Shown here piece by piece: positions 34,818 through 42,295 of a DNA stretch of 64,000 bases. The stretch is taken from NCBI GenBank assembly GCA_937899625.1, contig CALCCB010000007.1, forward strand, positions 18,192-82,191, read 5' to 3'. Both the position numbers and the translations under genes were made by a program. Positions within the stretch are counted from its first letter, which is position 1. Each line of letters begins with the position of its first letter. This DNA is from an uncultured Bacteroidota bacterium. Lineage in GTDB: Bacteria; Bacteroidota; Bacteroidia; Flavobacteriales_D; Crocinitomicaceae. The notes under the pieces were generated by a model. The model had not been told where the DNA came from. It ran no database searches and saw only the letters and a program-made list of their open reading frames with translations.

Positions 34818-34840
34818 AAAGCGCTGTCAAGCGCTTTTTT
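34818..34840 (+). terminator. Terminator after the pyrophosphatase gene
   Basis: AAAGCGCT (34818-34825), loop GTCA, AGCGCTTT (34830-34837), then a T-run: a near-perfect rho-independent terminator. It lies just beyond the extended frame, not right after the TGA. Confidence 0.9.
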
Positions 34841-34847
34841 TATTAGA

Positions 34848-36149
34848 ATGACTTTACTATATCGGATATATAAAACGATTGTTCCTATCATTTGTAGAAC
34901 CTATTTCAGTAAAATAGAAATAGAGGGAAGTGAACATGTTACCGGAAAAGATCCGGTACTATTTGTAGCGAATCACCCTAGTGCTTTATTGGATCCAATG
35001 GTTTGCGGTGCTTTTGCCAAAATTCCAATCAATTACTTGGGTCGAGCAGACTTATTTAAATCTAAAATAGCTTCATGGTTCCTCACTTCTTCGCACATGT
35101 GGCCAATATACAGGGATGTCGATGGTAGAGAGAATCTTGATAAAAACGAAGAAGTTTTCAAGCACTGCTATGCGAAACTTAAAATGAATCAAGCTCTTTT
35201 ACTTTATGGCGAAGGGTTTACTGATGAGAAGTTTGTTAGAAGAGTAAAGAAAATAAAAAAAGGTCCTGCAAGAATAGCATTTGGTGCTGAGGAGCATTAT
35301 CATTTCGAAATGGGACTTAAGATCATTCCTCTCGGAATAAATTATTCAAATCCTGATGAATTTGGAAGTGATATTTTGCTGAAATACGGAGAACCAATAT
35401 TGGTTAGTGACTTTAAAGAAAAATATCAAGAGAATCAAGCAAAGGCAATGCTGGAGCTGACCAATTTGATCGAAAAAAGGCTTAAAGAATGTATCATTCA
35501 TATTGAAGATGCCAAATCTTTAAAGCTTTTTGAAAATGCCGAAAAATACCGCGAGACATTCTACGGATTATCTTCCAACAATTATGTTAAAGACCTGAAA
35601 AGATCTTGGAAAGAAACCAAAAAGGATTCAGAAAAATTTAATCAATTAGAAGAAGGTCAAAAGGAACAGTTAACCATAGCTTTAAGTGAAGTCTCCACCT
35701 TCAATGTCCAAAAAATTTCAGGAATTGAATCGAAGCACATAGATAATGTGTTGAGTTGGATATGGTTGATTTTTATGGCACCTTTTTCATTAGCCGGATA
35801 CCTGCTTAATTTTCCAATTTTTCTTCTTTTAAAAGTGTTGCCCGCAAAATTAACCAGAAGGTCTTGTTTTTATCCAGGAATGAAGATTGCCTTTAGTATG
35901 ATCCTTTTTCCTTTGGTCTTAAGTATTGAATTCTTTATTCTGAAAATGGTTTTTGATGTACCTCTCTATTATTGGCCAGTCTACATTGTGGGTGTTACAA
36001 TTTTAGGATATTCCTTTGTAAAATCAAGACTTTATCTCAATCGAATTAGTTATAATCGAAAGGTCAAGAAGTTAAAACAATCTATTCATGAACCCAGAAA
36101 AAAGGAGTATCAGAGTATCCTCGAAAGGATCAATATGATTCTTAATTAA
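34848..36149 (+). CDS. PlsC-like lysophospholipid acyltransferase
   Basis: A 433-residue protein with an N-terminal acyltransferase domain (about residues 25-215). The motif FVANHPSALLDPMVCGAF is the NHx-type site I block of glycerolphosphate acyltransferases, with H and D six apart as in the GPAT-like Bacteroidota branch. LYGEGFTDE.. and an IIPLGINY-type block follow. The C-terminal ~220 residues hold a helical region and two or three transmembrane helices (about residues 300-390: WLIFMAPFSLAGYLLNF, YYWPVYIVGVTILGY). It probably adds an acyl chain to a glycerolipid or lysolipid at the membrane. The start is only seven bases after the pyrophosphatase terminator. Its stop shares four bases with that of the convergent VOC gene (TTAA). 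Confidence 0.85.
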   Translation: MTLLYRIYKTIVPIICRTYFSKIEIEGSEHVTGKDPVLFVANHPSALLDPMVCGAFAKIPINYLGRADLFKSKIASWFLTSSHMWPIYRDVDGRENLDKNEEVFKHCYAKLKMNQALLLYGEGFTDEKFVRRVKKIKKGPARIAFGAEEHYHFEMGLKIIPLGINYSNPDEFGSDILLKYGEPILVSDFKEKYQENQAKAMLELTNLIEKRLKECIIHIEDAKSLKLFENAEKYRETFYGLSSNNYVKDLKRSWKETKKDSEKFNQLEEGQKEQLTIALSEVSTFNVQKISGIESKHIDNVLSWIWLIFMAPFSLAGYLLNFPIFLLLKVLPAKLTRRSCFYPGMKIAFSMILFPLVLSIEFFILKMVFDVPLYYWPVYIVGVTILGYSFVKSRLYLNRISYNRKVKKLKQSIHEPRKKEYQSILERINMILN

Positions 36150-37222
36150 TCCTTATCAATATAGCGATCACCAATTCTCATGAATCGCATCGCTTTGATT
36201 AACCAATCCGGTAAGTTCGCTTCTGGACTTCGCTTCTCAACATTCAGAAACAGATTGAGCTTTTCAATAATCGGAATCTTATAAACCTCAATAAGTTCGA
36301 TAAGGGTTCCATCCGGGTCTTCAACATAGACGCAATGCACTCTTGTTTGACCCATATGAAGGCCATTGGATGAATCACAAGTAAAAGGATAGCCTTTTGA
36401 GGTAAGGAATTCCTCCACATGTGACATGTTTCTTACATCCATTCCCAAATGAACAAACCCAACATCCCCCCAAATTCTATTTTTAAATATTCTCTCTGGT
36501 GTGCGATCCAATGCCTGAAAGAGTTCAATATAAGATGTTCCAGATAATTTGGAGAAACCACCGGAAATATGAACATCTTTTTTTAATAAACATCTTTTGA
36601 AGGTTCCTGTTCCTCCTGGTAGGTCCTTGAGATCATGAAACTTTCCTTCAACTTGGTATATTACATCATGATAACCCATGTATCCATAGAACTCCTTCGA
36701 TTTTTCCATGTCTGATACTCCTATCATACATCCACCTATTCCAGAAGTTTTATATTTGCCTTTTAAATATTCTTTATCCCCCTCGATCAATTGAAAAATG
36801 AGACTATCAGGAGACTTCAAATAAGTTACTCGTGTATTCCCAGGAGCTTCATATAATATTGAACCTTCTTTTTTTTCATAGGATGCAAGGGTGTCAGCGA
36901 ACTTTGAAGGTGAAATTTTTATCTTGGCCGCAAAAATCCCAAGATCCCCAACTTGTATCTCATAATTCGGAGCTTGAGGAACCTCAGAAAGCAATTCAAT
37001 TAATTCAATTGGACAACCTCCTTGAATATTTAAGATCATTGCCGCACGCTTATTTACTGAAATATCATTTGTGTATTTGGCCATTAACTCAGCTTTCGCA
37101 ATAGAATCAAACATGGGAATATCAAAACCAAAATTCGATTTTAACCATTTCCAGTTTGTTTTGAAGTCACTTGTACCTATTCCAAGATGCTGAATACCGT
37201 TAATTCTTTTTTTATTGTCCAT
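36146..37222 (-). CDS. Two-domain VOC (glyoxalase/dioxygenase fold) protein
   Basis: A 358-residue protein from the ATG at 37222 (MDNKKRINGIQHLGIGTSDF). Two vicinal-oxygen-chelate units are visible: residues ~10-150 (IQHLGIGTSD...LIFQLIEGD) and ~165-320 (CMIGVSDMEKSKEFYGYMGY...VGFVHLGMDVRN...VYVEDPDGTLIELIEVY). In the second, His and Glu at VHLGMD / ELIE suit metal binding, while the first has IQHLGI and QLIE. The pair resembles catechol-dioxygenase or 4-hydroxyphenylpyruvate-dioxygenase-like folds but the active-site set is incomplete for a named enzyme. The upstream SDR gene ends 11 bases inside its start, so the two are coupled and may act on the same substrate. The region is more AT-rich than its neighbours. 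Confidence 0.7.
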   Translation of the reverse strand: MDNKKRINGIQHLGIGTSDFKTNWKWLKSNFGFDIPMFDSIAKAELMAKYTNDISVNKRAAMILNIQGGCPIELIELLSEVPQAPNYEIQVGDLGIFAAKIKISPSKFADTLASYEKKEGSILYEAPGNTRVTYLKSPDSLIFQLIEGDKEYLKGKYKTSGIGGCMIGVSDMEKSKEFYGYMGYHDVIYQVEGKFHDLKDLPGGTGTFKRCLLKKDVHISGGFSKLSGTSYIELFQALDRTPERIFKNRIWGDVGFVHLGMDVRNMSHVEEFLTSKGYPFTCDSSNGLHMGQTRVHCVYVEDPDGTLIELIEVYKIPIIEKLNLFLNVEKRSPEANLPDWLIKAMRFMRIGDRYIDKD

Positions 37223-38207
37223 TAGCCCAGTCAATTGTTTTCCTTAATGCATCTTCCTTTTTTGTAGGCATGTAATTTAGTTCCTCTTGTGCTTTGGTTA
37301 TGTCGGCAGCCCAATTGTGCTTTATTTTTTCGATCCAATCGTATGTTATTACTGGGTCGAATTTGAACATTCTTGCGAATGGCACTATTGTAAATGCATA
37401 AAACAATAGTAGCCAAACAGGAATTGAAAGGGAGAAGCGACTTTTTCTCCCCATTATTACATCTATGGATTTTAATAAATCATTCATATTGGAATTGAAA
37501 GATCCAATGATATATTTTTCACCTGCTTTTCCATTTTGCATTGCTAGAAGTAATCCTTGAATTACATCATCAATGTAAACGTAGTTCGCTTTATCAAGCC
37601 CTTTTCCTATCATGAAATGCCATTTTCCTTGAATATATTTTCGGATGATAGTAGTTAATGTACTGCCAAGTGTTTCTGAATTTCCAGGGCCAAAAATACG
37701 CGTTGGACAAATTATGACGATATCCATTCCCTGCTTCACATAAGATTGAATTCTTTCATCTGCAATGATTTTTGACATTTCATAATCTCCAAAAAATCGA
37801 ACTCTTCGGTATTGATTTTCCGTAATTAGTGTTGAATTATCTGGAGATGGTCCTATTGTACCAGCAGTAGAAGTTACGACGATCTTTTTAACACCATTTT
37901 TACGACAAGCCTCAAGTAAATTAATTGTTCCACCAACATTTACTGAATAAAATTGACGAGGATCGTTTGACCAACTTCTTGCAAAGGCCGCAATGTGGTA
38001 TACTTGATCAATATTTCTTGTGATTGAAAACATAAAGTCTTCATCTTCAATAGAACCCTTTACTTGACTTACATTCGAAAGCTGCGTTAATTCTGGATTT
38101 TCCTTGGAATGAATTAAGGCAATAATTTCGATATTGGTTGACCTAGACAAACTTTTACAAAGCTCTTCACCTACATATCCTCCTGCACCAGTAACCAAAA
38201 TCCTCAT
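37212..38207 (-). CDS. NAD-dependent epimerase/dehydratase family protein (extended SDR)
   Basis: A 331-residue protein from the ATG at 38207 (MRILVTGAGGYVGEEL), the exact Rossmann GxxGxxG start; an upstream in-frame Met at 38267 would overlap the promoter. The catalytic Tyr and Lys lie in YEMSKIIADE. Other conserved features: DQVYHIAAFA, VVTSTAGTIGP and CPTRIFGPGN. A hydrophobic stretch near residue 255 (VWLLLFYAFTIVPFA) suggests membrane contact, as in 3-beta-HSD/dihydroflavonol-reductase-like SDRs rather than soluble sugar epimerases. A complete promoter precedes it. The downstream VOC gene overlaps it by 11 bases, suggesting one short pathway. Confidence 0.85.
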   Translation of the reverse strand: MRILVTGAGGYVGEELCKSLSRSTNIEIIALIHSKENPELTQLSNVSQVKGSIEDEDFMFSITRNIDQVYHIAAFARSWSNDPRQFYSVNVGGTINLLEACRKNGVKKIVVTSTAGTIGPSPDNSTLITENQYRRVRFFGDYEMSKIIADERIQSYVKQGMDIVIICPTRIFGPGNSETLGSTLTTIIRKYIQGKWHFMIGKGLDKANYVYIDDVIQGLLLAMQNGKAGEKYIIGSFNSNMNDLLKSIDVIMGRKSRFSLSIPVWLLLFYAFTIVPFARMFKFDPVITYDWIEKIKHNWAADITKAQEELNYMPTKKEDALRKTIDWANGQ

Positions 38208-38240
38208 AAAGGTTATTTTTATATCAATTTGTTGAGAGTA

Positions 38241-38272
38241 CAAAATTAAACATTCGTATTCGTTCAAAACAA
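38241..38272 (-). promoter_or_regulatory. Promoter of the SDR-VOC operon
   Basis: Minus strand: TTG at 38272-38270, 21-base spacer, TAATTTTG at 38248-38241. The predicted transcript starts about 35 bases before the SDR ATG at 38207. Confidence 0.6.
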
Positions 38273-38286
38273 AGTATTATTGTCAT

Positions 38287-39684
38287 ATGAATATTATTTT
38301 TCGGATAATTTTCCTACTGTTGATTTGTCAGTCTAGTGTTTCTCAAGTCGAGTTTAGTCAGACGAAACATGACTTTGGAGATCTTGAGTCTTATGATGAC
38401 CGATTCGTAGATATCATCTTGACGAACAAGGGCAAAAAACAGGAGTATTTATTAACTGTGAAAAAGCCTCACGAGGTATCTTATCTGATCCAGGGGAAAT
38501 TTATGGAACCGGACAGCTCCATGATTCTGAGACTTCAAGTGAATCCAAAGGTCAAAGGGAAGTTCAATTTTTCGATAGATGTTTTTACTTCGGATAGACA
38601 TGATCCGGTGCAGATCAAAATTTCGGGGAACACAAAGGAACTTCTGGCAGACAATACTGCTGCATTTACGGCATGCCCTGATTTCGGCTCTAGACCAGGA
38701 GGCGAGAGAGGAGATGAATTCAAAATGACAGTGGTAACGATTGATAAAGAAACGAAACAGGAATTGGATCGCTCGAAGGTTACCCTGATTCAAAACGGAC
38801 AACCCTTGTGGACAAAGCTAACTGACAAGGATGGAAAGATCCAGGAAAAAGCGGTACTAGGCTTTGGTTATTTTTATGCTCTTCATGAGGGATACAAGAA
38901 AGCCGAGTTGGGTGCTTACATCAATTTTCAGAGAAATTACCTGGTGATCGAATTGGAAAAGGATCCATTGTATTGCCCTCCACCACCTCAAAATGTGGTG
39001 GTTGAAATTGAACCGGAAAAAGAAATTCCTTTAGAAATCGAATTGGCCTCAGAAGAGACGACCCCATTTATCGAGGAAAAGCCAGTGAGTTTCGATAGTA
39101 TTTCACCAGATAATTTCTCGGATGAGTACTTCAAGCCGGTCAATGTGATCTTTGTTCTGGATATTTCAGCTTCAATGAAGCAGGGAGATAAAATTGAATT
39201 GATGAAGTATTCCCTTTACCAATTGACGGAGATGCTAAGACCTCAGGATAGAATGGGAATTGTTACCTATGCATCTGATGCGAGAGTTTTATTGCCTCCT
39301 ACGTCTGGTATGGATAAGGATCTGATCAAAAAAGAGGTTTCAAAATTAAAAGCTTCCGGAATGACGGCAGGTGGTGCCGGGATCAAGCTGGGCTACAAAC
39401 AAGCCCTGAAAAGCTATTTGAAAGAAGGAAATAACCAGATCATTATTATCACCGATGGCGCTTTCAACAGGAGCTCAGATGATTATAAGAAATACATTAA
39501 AAAATACCGAAAGAAAGGTGTGAATATGTCTGTTGTAGGGATCATGATCAAAGATGTGGACAAAGAAAACATGAAAGAAGCCGCTGACCACGGTGGAGGA
39601 AGATTGGTTCCGATCATGAAATTGGCTGATGCTCAAAACAACCTGAAGCAAGAGATTAGATTGTCCAGCTTTAAATTAAAGTGA
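38287..39684 (+). CDS. Secreted VWA-domain protein with DUF1573-like N-terminus
   Basis: A 465-residue exported protein (signal MNIIFRIIFLLLICQSSVSQ). The N-terminal ~100 residues resemble DUF1573-type immunoglobulin-like domains (FSQTKHDFGDLESYDDRFVDIILTNKG). A middle carboxypeptidase-regulatory-like segment follows (TLIQNGQPLWTKLTDKDGKIQ), then a Pro/Glu-rich linker (PEKEIPLEIELASEET). A von Willebrand A domain occupies residues ~285-455 with an intact MIDAS: DISASMK (DxSxS), SGMTAGGAG and ITDGAFN. The domain likely binds a protein partner through a bound Mg ion at the cell surface. The TATTATTG element (38275-38282) ends four bases before the ATG but has one mismatch. Target and role are unknown. 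Confidence 0.85.
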   Translation: MNIIFRIIFLLLICQSSVSQVEFSQTKHDFGDLESYDDRFVDIILTNKGKKQEYLLTVKKPHEVSYLIQGKFMEPDSSMILRLQVNPKVKGKFNFSIDVFTSDRHDPVQIKISGNTKELLADNTAAFTACPDFGSRPGGERGDEFKMTVVTIDKETKQELDRSKVTLIQNGQPLWTKLTDKDGKIQEKAVLGFGYFYALHEGYKKAELGAYINFQRNYLVIELEKDPLYCPPPPQNVVVEIEPEKEIPLEIELASEETTPFIEEKPVSFDSISPDNFSDEYFKPVNVIFVLDISASMKQGDKIELMKYSLYQLTEMLRPQDRMGIVTYASDARVLLPPTSGMDKDLIKKEVSKLKASGMTAGGAGIKLGYKQALKSYLKEGNNQIIIITDGAFNRSSDDYKKYIKKYRKKGVNMSVVGIMIKDVDKENMKEAADHGGGRLVPIMKLADAQNNLKQEIRLSSFKLK

Positions 39685-39715
39685 CCTGCAAATACATAGA
39701 TCTACACAGAAAACG

Positions 39716-39824
39716 TCTATGACAAACCATATTTGTACTATCATCAAACCTAAAAGCGGAGATTAATGGACTAAAAGCCCTCTTTTTTAATTAATAACTT
39801 TATGTGATTAGTCGTGTAGTTTTA
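39716..39824 (+). repeat. Duplicated intergenic element, copy 1
   Basis: Approximately 109 bases, similar to copy 2 at 39964-40073 in the same direction. The last 28 bases (39797-39824) are identical to those of copy 2, and the upstream part is ~70% alike with shared blocks ATTTGTA, ATCAAAC and CTAAAAGCCCTC. Here the hairpin arm is degenerate (GGACT / AGCCC) but a T-run follows. Confidence 0.75.
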
Positions 39825-39963
39825 TTACTTAATGAATTTACCAAGGAAAATTAGAGTACCCATAGAGGCCTCCCAGCCAGTTATATGATCCTACAGCTGT
39901 ACAGCATTTTAATTGTTGTGAAGACGTTTTTCCTCTGTTCTAAGTAGATATACTTATACGATT

Positions 39964-40073
39964 ACTATGCAAATACGTATTTGTATGATAATCAAACCCA
40001 ATAGCAAAAGATTGTAGGGCTAAAAGCCCTCTCTTTGAGCTAATTACTTTATGTGATTAGTCGTGTAGTTTTA
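39964..40073 (+). repeat. Duplicated intergenic element, copy 2
   Basis: Second copy, 249 bases downstream of the first. It has a perfect hairpin AGGGCT / AGCCCT with the loop AAA (40016-40030) and the same 28-base 3' block as copy 1 (40046-40073). The rest of the 39685-40110 gap (426 bases) contains no reading frame that I would trust. Confidence 0.75.
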
Positions 40074-40083
40074 GGTTTAGGTA

Positions 40084-40112
40084 AAAAAACGGTTCCATTG
40101 GAACCGTTTTTT
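40084..40112. terminator. Strong terminator before the histidine kinase gene end
   Basis: CGGTTCC (40090-40096), loop ATT, GGAACCG (40100-40106), with matching A- and T-runs that add six base pairs. It can serve the minus-strand kinase (its TAA lies in the T-run) and plus-strand transcripts from the repeat region. Confidence 0.9.
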
Positions 40113-41502
40113 ATATGCAAATTTTAAGATTAGTACCTACGCCAATTTCAGATTCCAAGAAATATTCACACTTGAAAAGTTTAAGACGATTCTCTATATT
40201 TTTCAAGCCGAATCCTGGCTTTATTTTTTCGGGATCAAAACCAACGCCATCATCACAGATTTGAATTACCACATTACCATTAACGGTTTTAATAGTACAA
40301 TCTATTGATTTACACTTTGAATGTTTTTGTGAGTTACTGACAAACTCCTGAATAACTCTGAATAGGTTGTATGAATCTACCTGATTTATGTGGTCAAGGT
40401 TAATTTTTTTCGATGAAAAAGTATAAGTGATTTGAGGTGACATTTCATTTTGTCGTCCAAAGAAAGTATCTAAGCCATGTAAAAGACCCAAATCCAATGA
40501 AGGAGGGGTTAAATAATAACATACACTCTTTACCTGAAGAATACTCTCTTTTAATGTTTCTCGAATTAAATTTACGAGGTGTGAAGAATTTGGATCTGTG
40601 AAATTTAACTGAGCCAGGGTCAAGTTAATTGCTGTCAAGTTTTGACCTATACTATCATGTAATTCTGAAGAAATTCTTGTTCTTTCATTTTCCAGATTTG
40701 TTTGGATAATCTCTTCACGATTAATCTCACTGAATTTTATTTCGTTTATATCTTCAAAATATGCAATCAACAAATCATCATCTTCCTTGCCTAAGTTTCC
40801 TGCGGTCACTCTATACCAACGTTCTGTTTTGTCATCATTGATCATTCTAAACTCACTTCTGAATATATTTTCTTCAATACTGAGTTGAGAAATTTGCTTT
40901 CTGAACGTGACGACATCCTGTGGATGCATTTTTTCAAAAAAGAATTTGTCATTTTCGAAAACTTTGTCACTATTTACCATTGGGAAGAGAACTTGAAAGT
41001 TCTCACTGGCATATGCAGGCAGAATGCTTTTCCCTTTAAGATTAAAGCACAGATAAGCTAATGGAAGCCCGGGGAAATCCTGAAAAATTCTTGATGCGGA
41101 TTCGCTTATGAATTCATTGAACGAAATCTTGATGATAAATCCTTCATTATCGATTGGAGTGATTCCAATCGATTCGACTTTTTTGTCAATAAAGCCATCG
41201 GTCAAACTGACCTTCTGTTTGAACATCACTGATTCGTATACTTTTATCAAAACTTCACTTTGAATGCAGTTTTTAAGTATATCCAATAACGATTGATTTT
41301 TTATTTCAAATCCTATTTTAGAACATGATTCGTTTTTGTAGATTAATTTATAATTGTTGTTTACGATGAGGACTGCGTTCTTAGCGTCACCGAAATAGGA
41401 ATCTAAAACAATCTCGTTACGTTCATCAGGGAACATAATTATTTTGTTCAGCGAAATGTTCTGATCTGATTGAAACCCTGAATGTTCGTTTGGAGCGTGC
41501 AC
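40111..41502 (-). CDS. Cytoplasmic PAS sensor histidine kinase (NarL/DegS-type HisKA_3)
   Basis: A 463-residue protein from a GTG at 41502; ATG at 41436 (MFPDERNEIVLDS) is an alternative. It lacks transmembrane segments, so sensing is intracellular. A PAS-type region spans ~150-270 (residue block FFFEKMHPQDVVTF, then WYRVTAGNL). The phosphoacceptor lies in SSELHDSIGQNLTAINL (HisKA_3), followed by an HATPase_c domain: N-box EFVSNSQKHSK, G1 DDGVGFD, G2 GFGLKNIENRLKLF. It would autophosphorylate and pass phosphate to a NarL-type response regulator; no response regulator gene is adjacent, so this is an orphan kinase. It follows a noncoding gap and reads away from pfkB. Confidence 0.9.
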   Translation of the reverse strand: MHAPNEHSGFQSDQNISLNKIIMFPDERNEIVLDSYFGDAKNAVLIVNNNYKLIYKNESCSKIGFEIKNQSLLDILKNCIQSEVLIKVYESVMFKQKVSLTDGFIDKKVESIGITPIDNEGFIIKISFNEFISESASRIFQDFPGLPLAYLCFNLKGKSILPAYASENFQVLFPMVNSDKVFENDKFFFEKMHPQDVVTFRKQISQLSIEENIFRSEFRMINDDKTERWYRVTAGNLGKEDDDLLIAYFEDINEIKFSEINREEIIQTNLENERTRISSELHDSIGQNLTAINLTLAQLNFTDPNSSHLVNLIRETLKESILQVKSVCYYLTPPSLDLGLLHGLDTFFGRQNEMSPQITYTFSSKKINLDHINQVDSYNLFRVIQEFVSNSQKHSKCKSIDCTIKTVNGNVVIQICDDGVGFDPEKIKPGFGLKNIENRLKLFKCEYFLESEIGVGTNLKICI

Positions 41503-41626
41503 GTGCCGTCTCTATCAAAATTCGTTCAAATTGTTGAAAACCTTTGATATTCAGTGTTAATAACTTTTTATTTTAAAGGAAAATTCTCTAATTGGGAAGA
41601 TATTTCCAAAAAATAGAATTTCTTGA

Positions 41627-42295
41627 CTAGTCCTTTCTTGTTGTAATGAACACTCGGTCTGTGTCCAGTTGCGATTTGAGATTTTCAAAAAAGGAGTCTT
41701 TTTCGTTCTCAGCAATACAGTTGGAAGGAAAGTTCAGTTGTAGTCCTTTGATGTAATCAAAAAAGATACTGTCTTGGTGAATACTGATCTTCCTTAAACC
41801 CGAAAAGTAGATCAGGTTCACTTCGCGGTCAGCGAGTATGACAGCCTTGGAAGTGATCCCCACTCTGAACGCCTTTCTGGATAATCCATAAACAAGGAAA
41901 ATGATCCCGTCTAATCCTCCAAATACAAGGCCGATCGCCGGAAAGATCGCTTCTTTGCTGATGGTATATAAACCGTAAGCAACCACGAACATTACAAATG
42001 ATTCAAGCAGGGAATAAACGACGATTCTGTTTTTTCGTTCTGAACTCACTTCTTTGTTCCAGCTAAACCTGTTTACTTTCAAGATCAAGTGGATTCCCAT
42101 CCATTTTCGGATACTTCGTCTCAAATTGATCAAGAATAGAATTAGCCCAAAAGCTAAAAAAGCTTCCTTACGATAAGGTAAGTGTCCCCCTGAAACTTTA
42201 AGTATCTCAATTGGAAGGTCGAATCCAACAAAGATGGTTAGACCCATTGTTGGAAACAGGAAAAACAGCAATAGAGCGTTTATGAATTTATTCAT
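41627..42295 (-). CDS. Membrane protein of unknown function
   Basis: A 222-residue protein that I do not recognise. Four hydrophobic segments are visible (about residues 6-24, 44-60, 90-107 and 118-136), with a short basic loop (NLRRSIRKWMG). A C-terminal cytoplasmic-like domain of ~75 residues (VGITSKAVILADREVNLIYFSGLRKISIHQDSIFFDYIKGL) resembles a PH-like or YdbS-type strand pattern, in which 'I.L.DREVNLIYFSGLRKI' sets a beta-sheet. No motif indicates an enzyme. It overlaps the DUF349 gene by eight bases on the same strand and ends 125 bases before the kinase gene. Confidence 0.7.
   Translation of the reverse strand: MNKFINALLLFFLFPTMGLTIFVGFDLPIEILKVSGGHLPYRKEAFLAFGLILFLINLRRSIRKWMGIHLILKVNRFSWNKEVSSERKNRIVVYSLLESFVMFVVAYGLYTISKEAIFPAIGLVFGGLDGIIFLVYGLSRKAFRVGITSKAVILADREVNLIYFSGLRKISIHQDSIFFDYIKGLQLNFPSNCIAENEKDSFFENLKSQLDTDRVFITTRKD

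Noticed and set aside
39685..40110. Possible tRNA or att site in the longest gene gap
   Set aside because: I found no cloverleaf-like arms or tRNA 3' end and no integrase nearby. The identical 28-base blocks could resemble an attachment duplication, but nothing in the 220 bases between looks like an inserted element.
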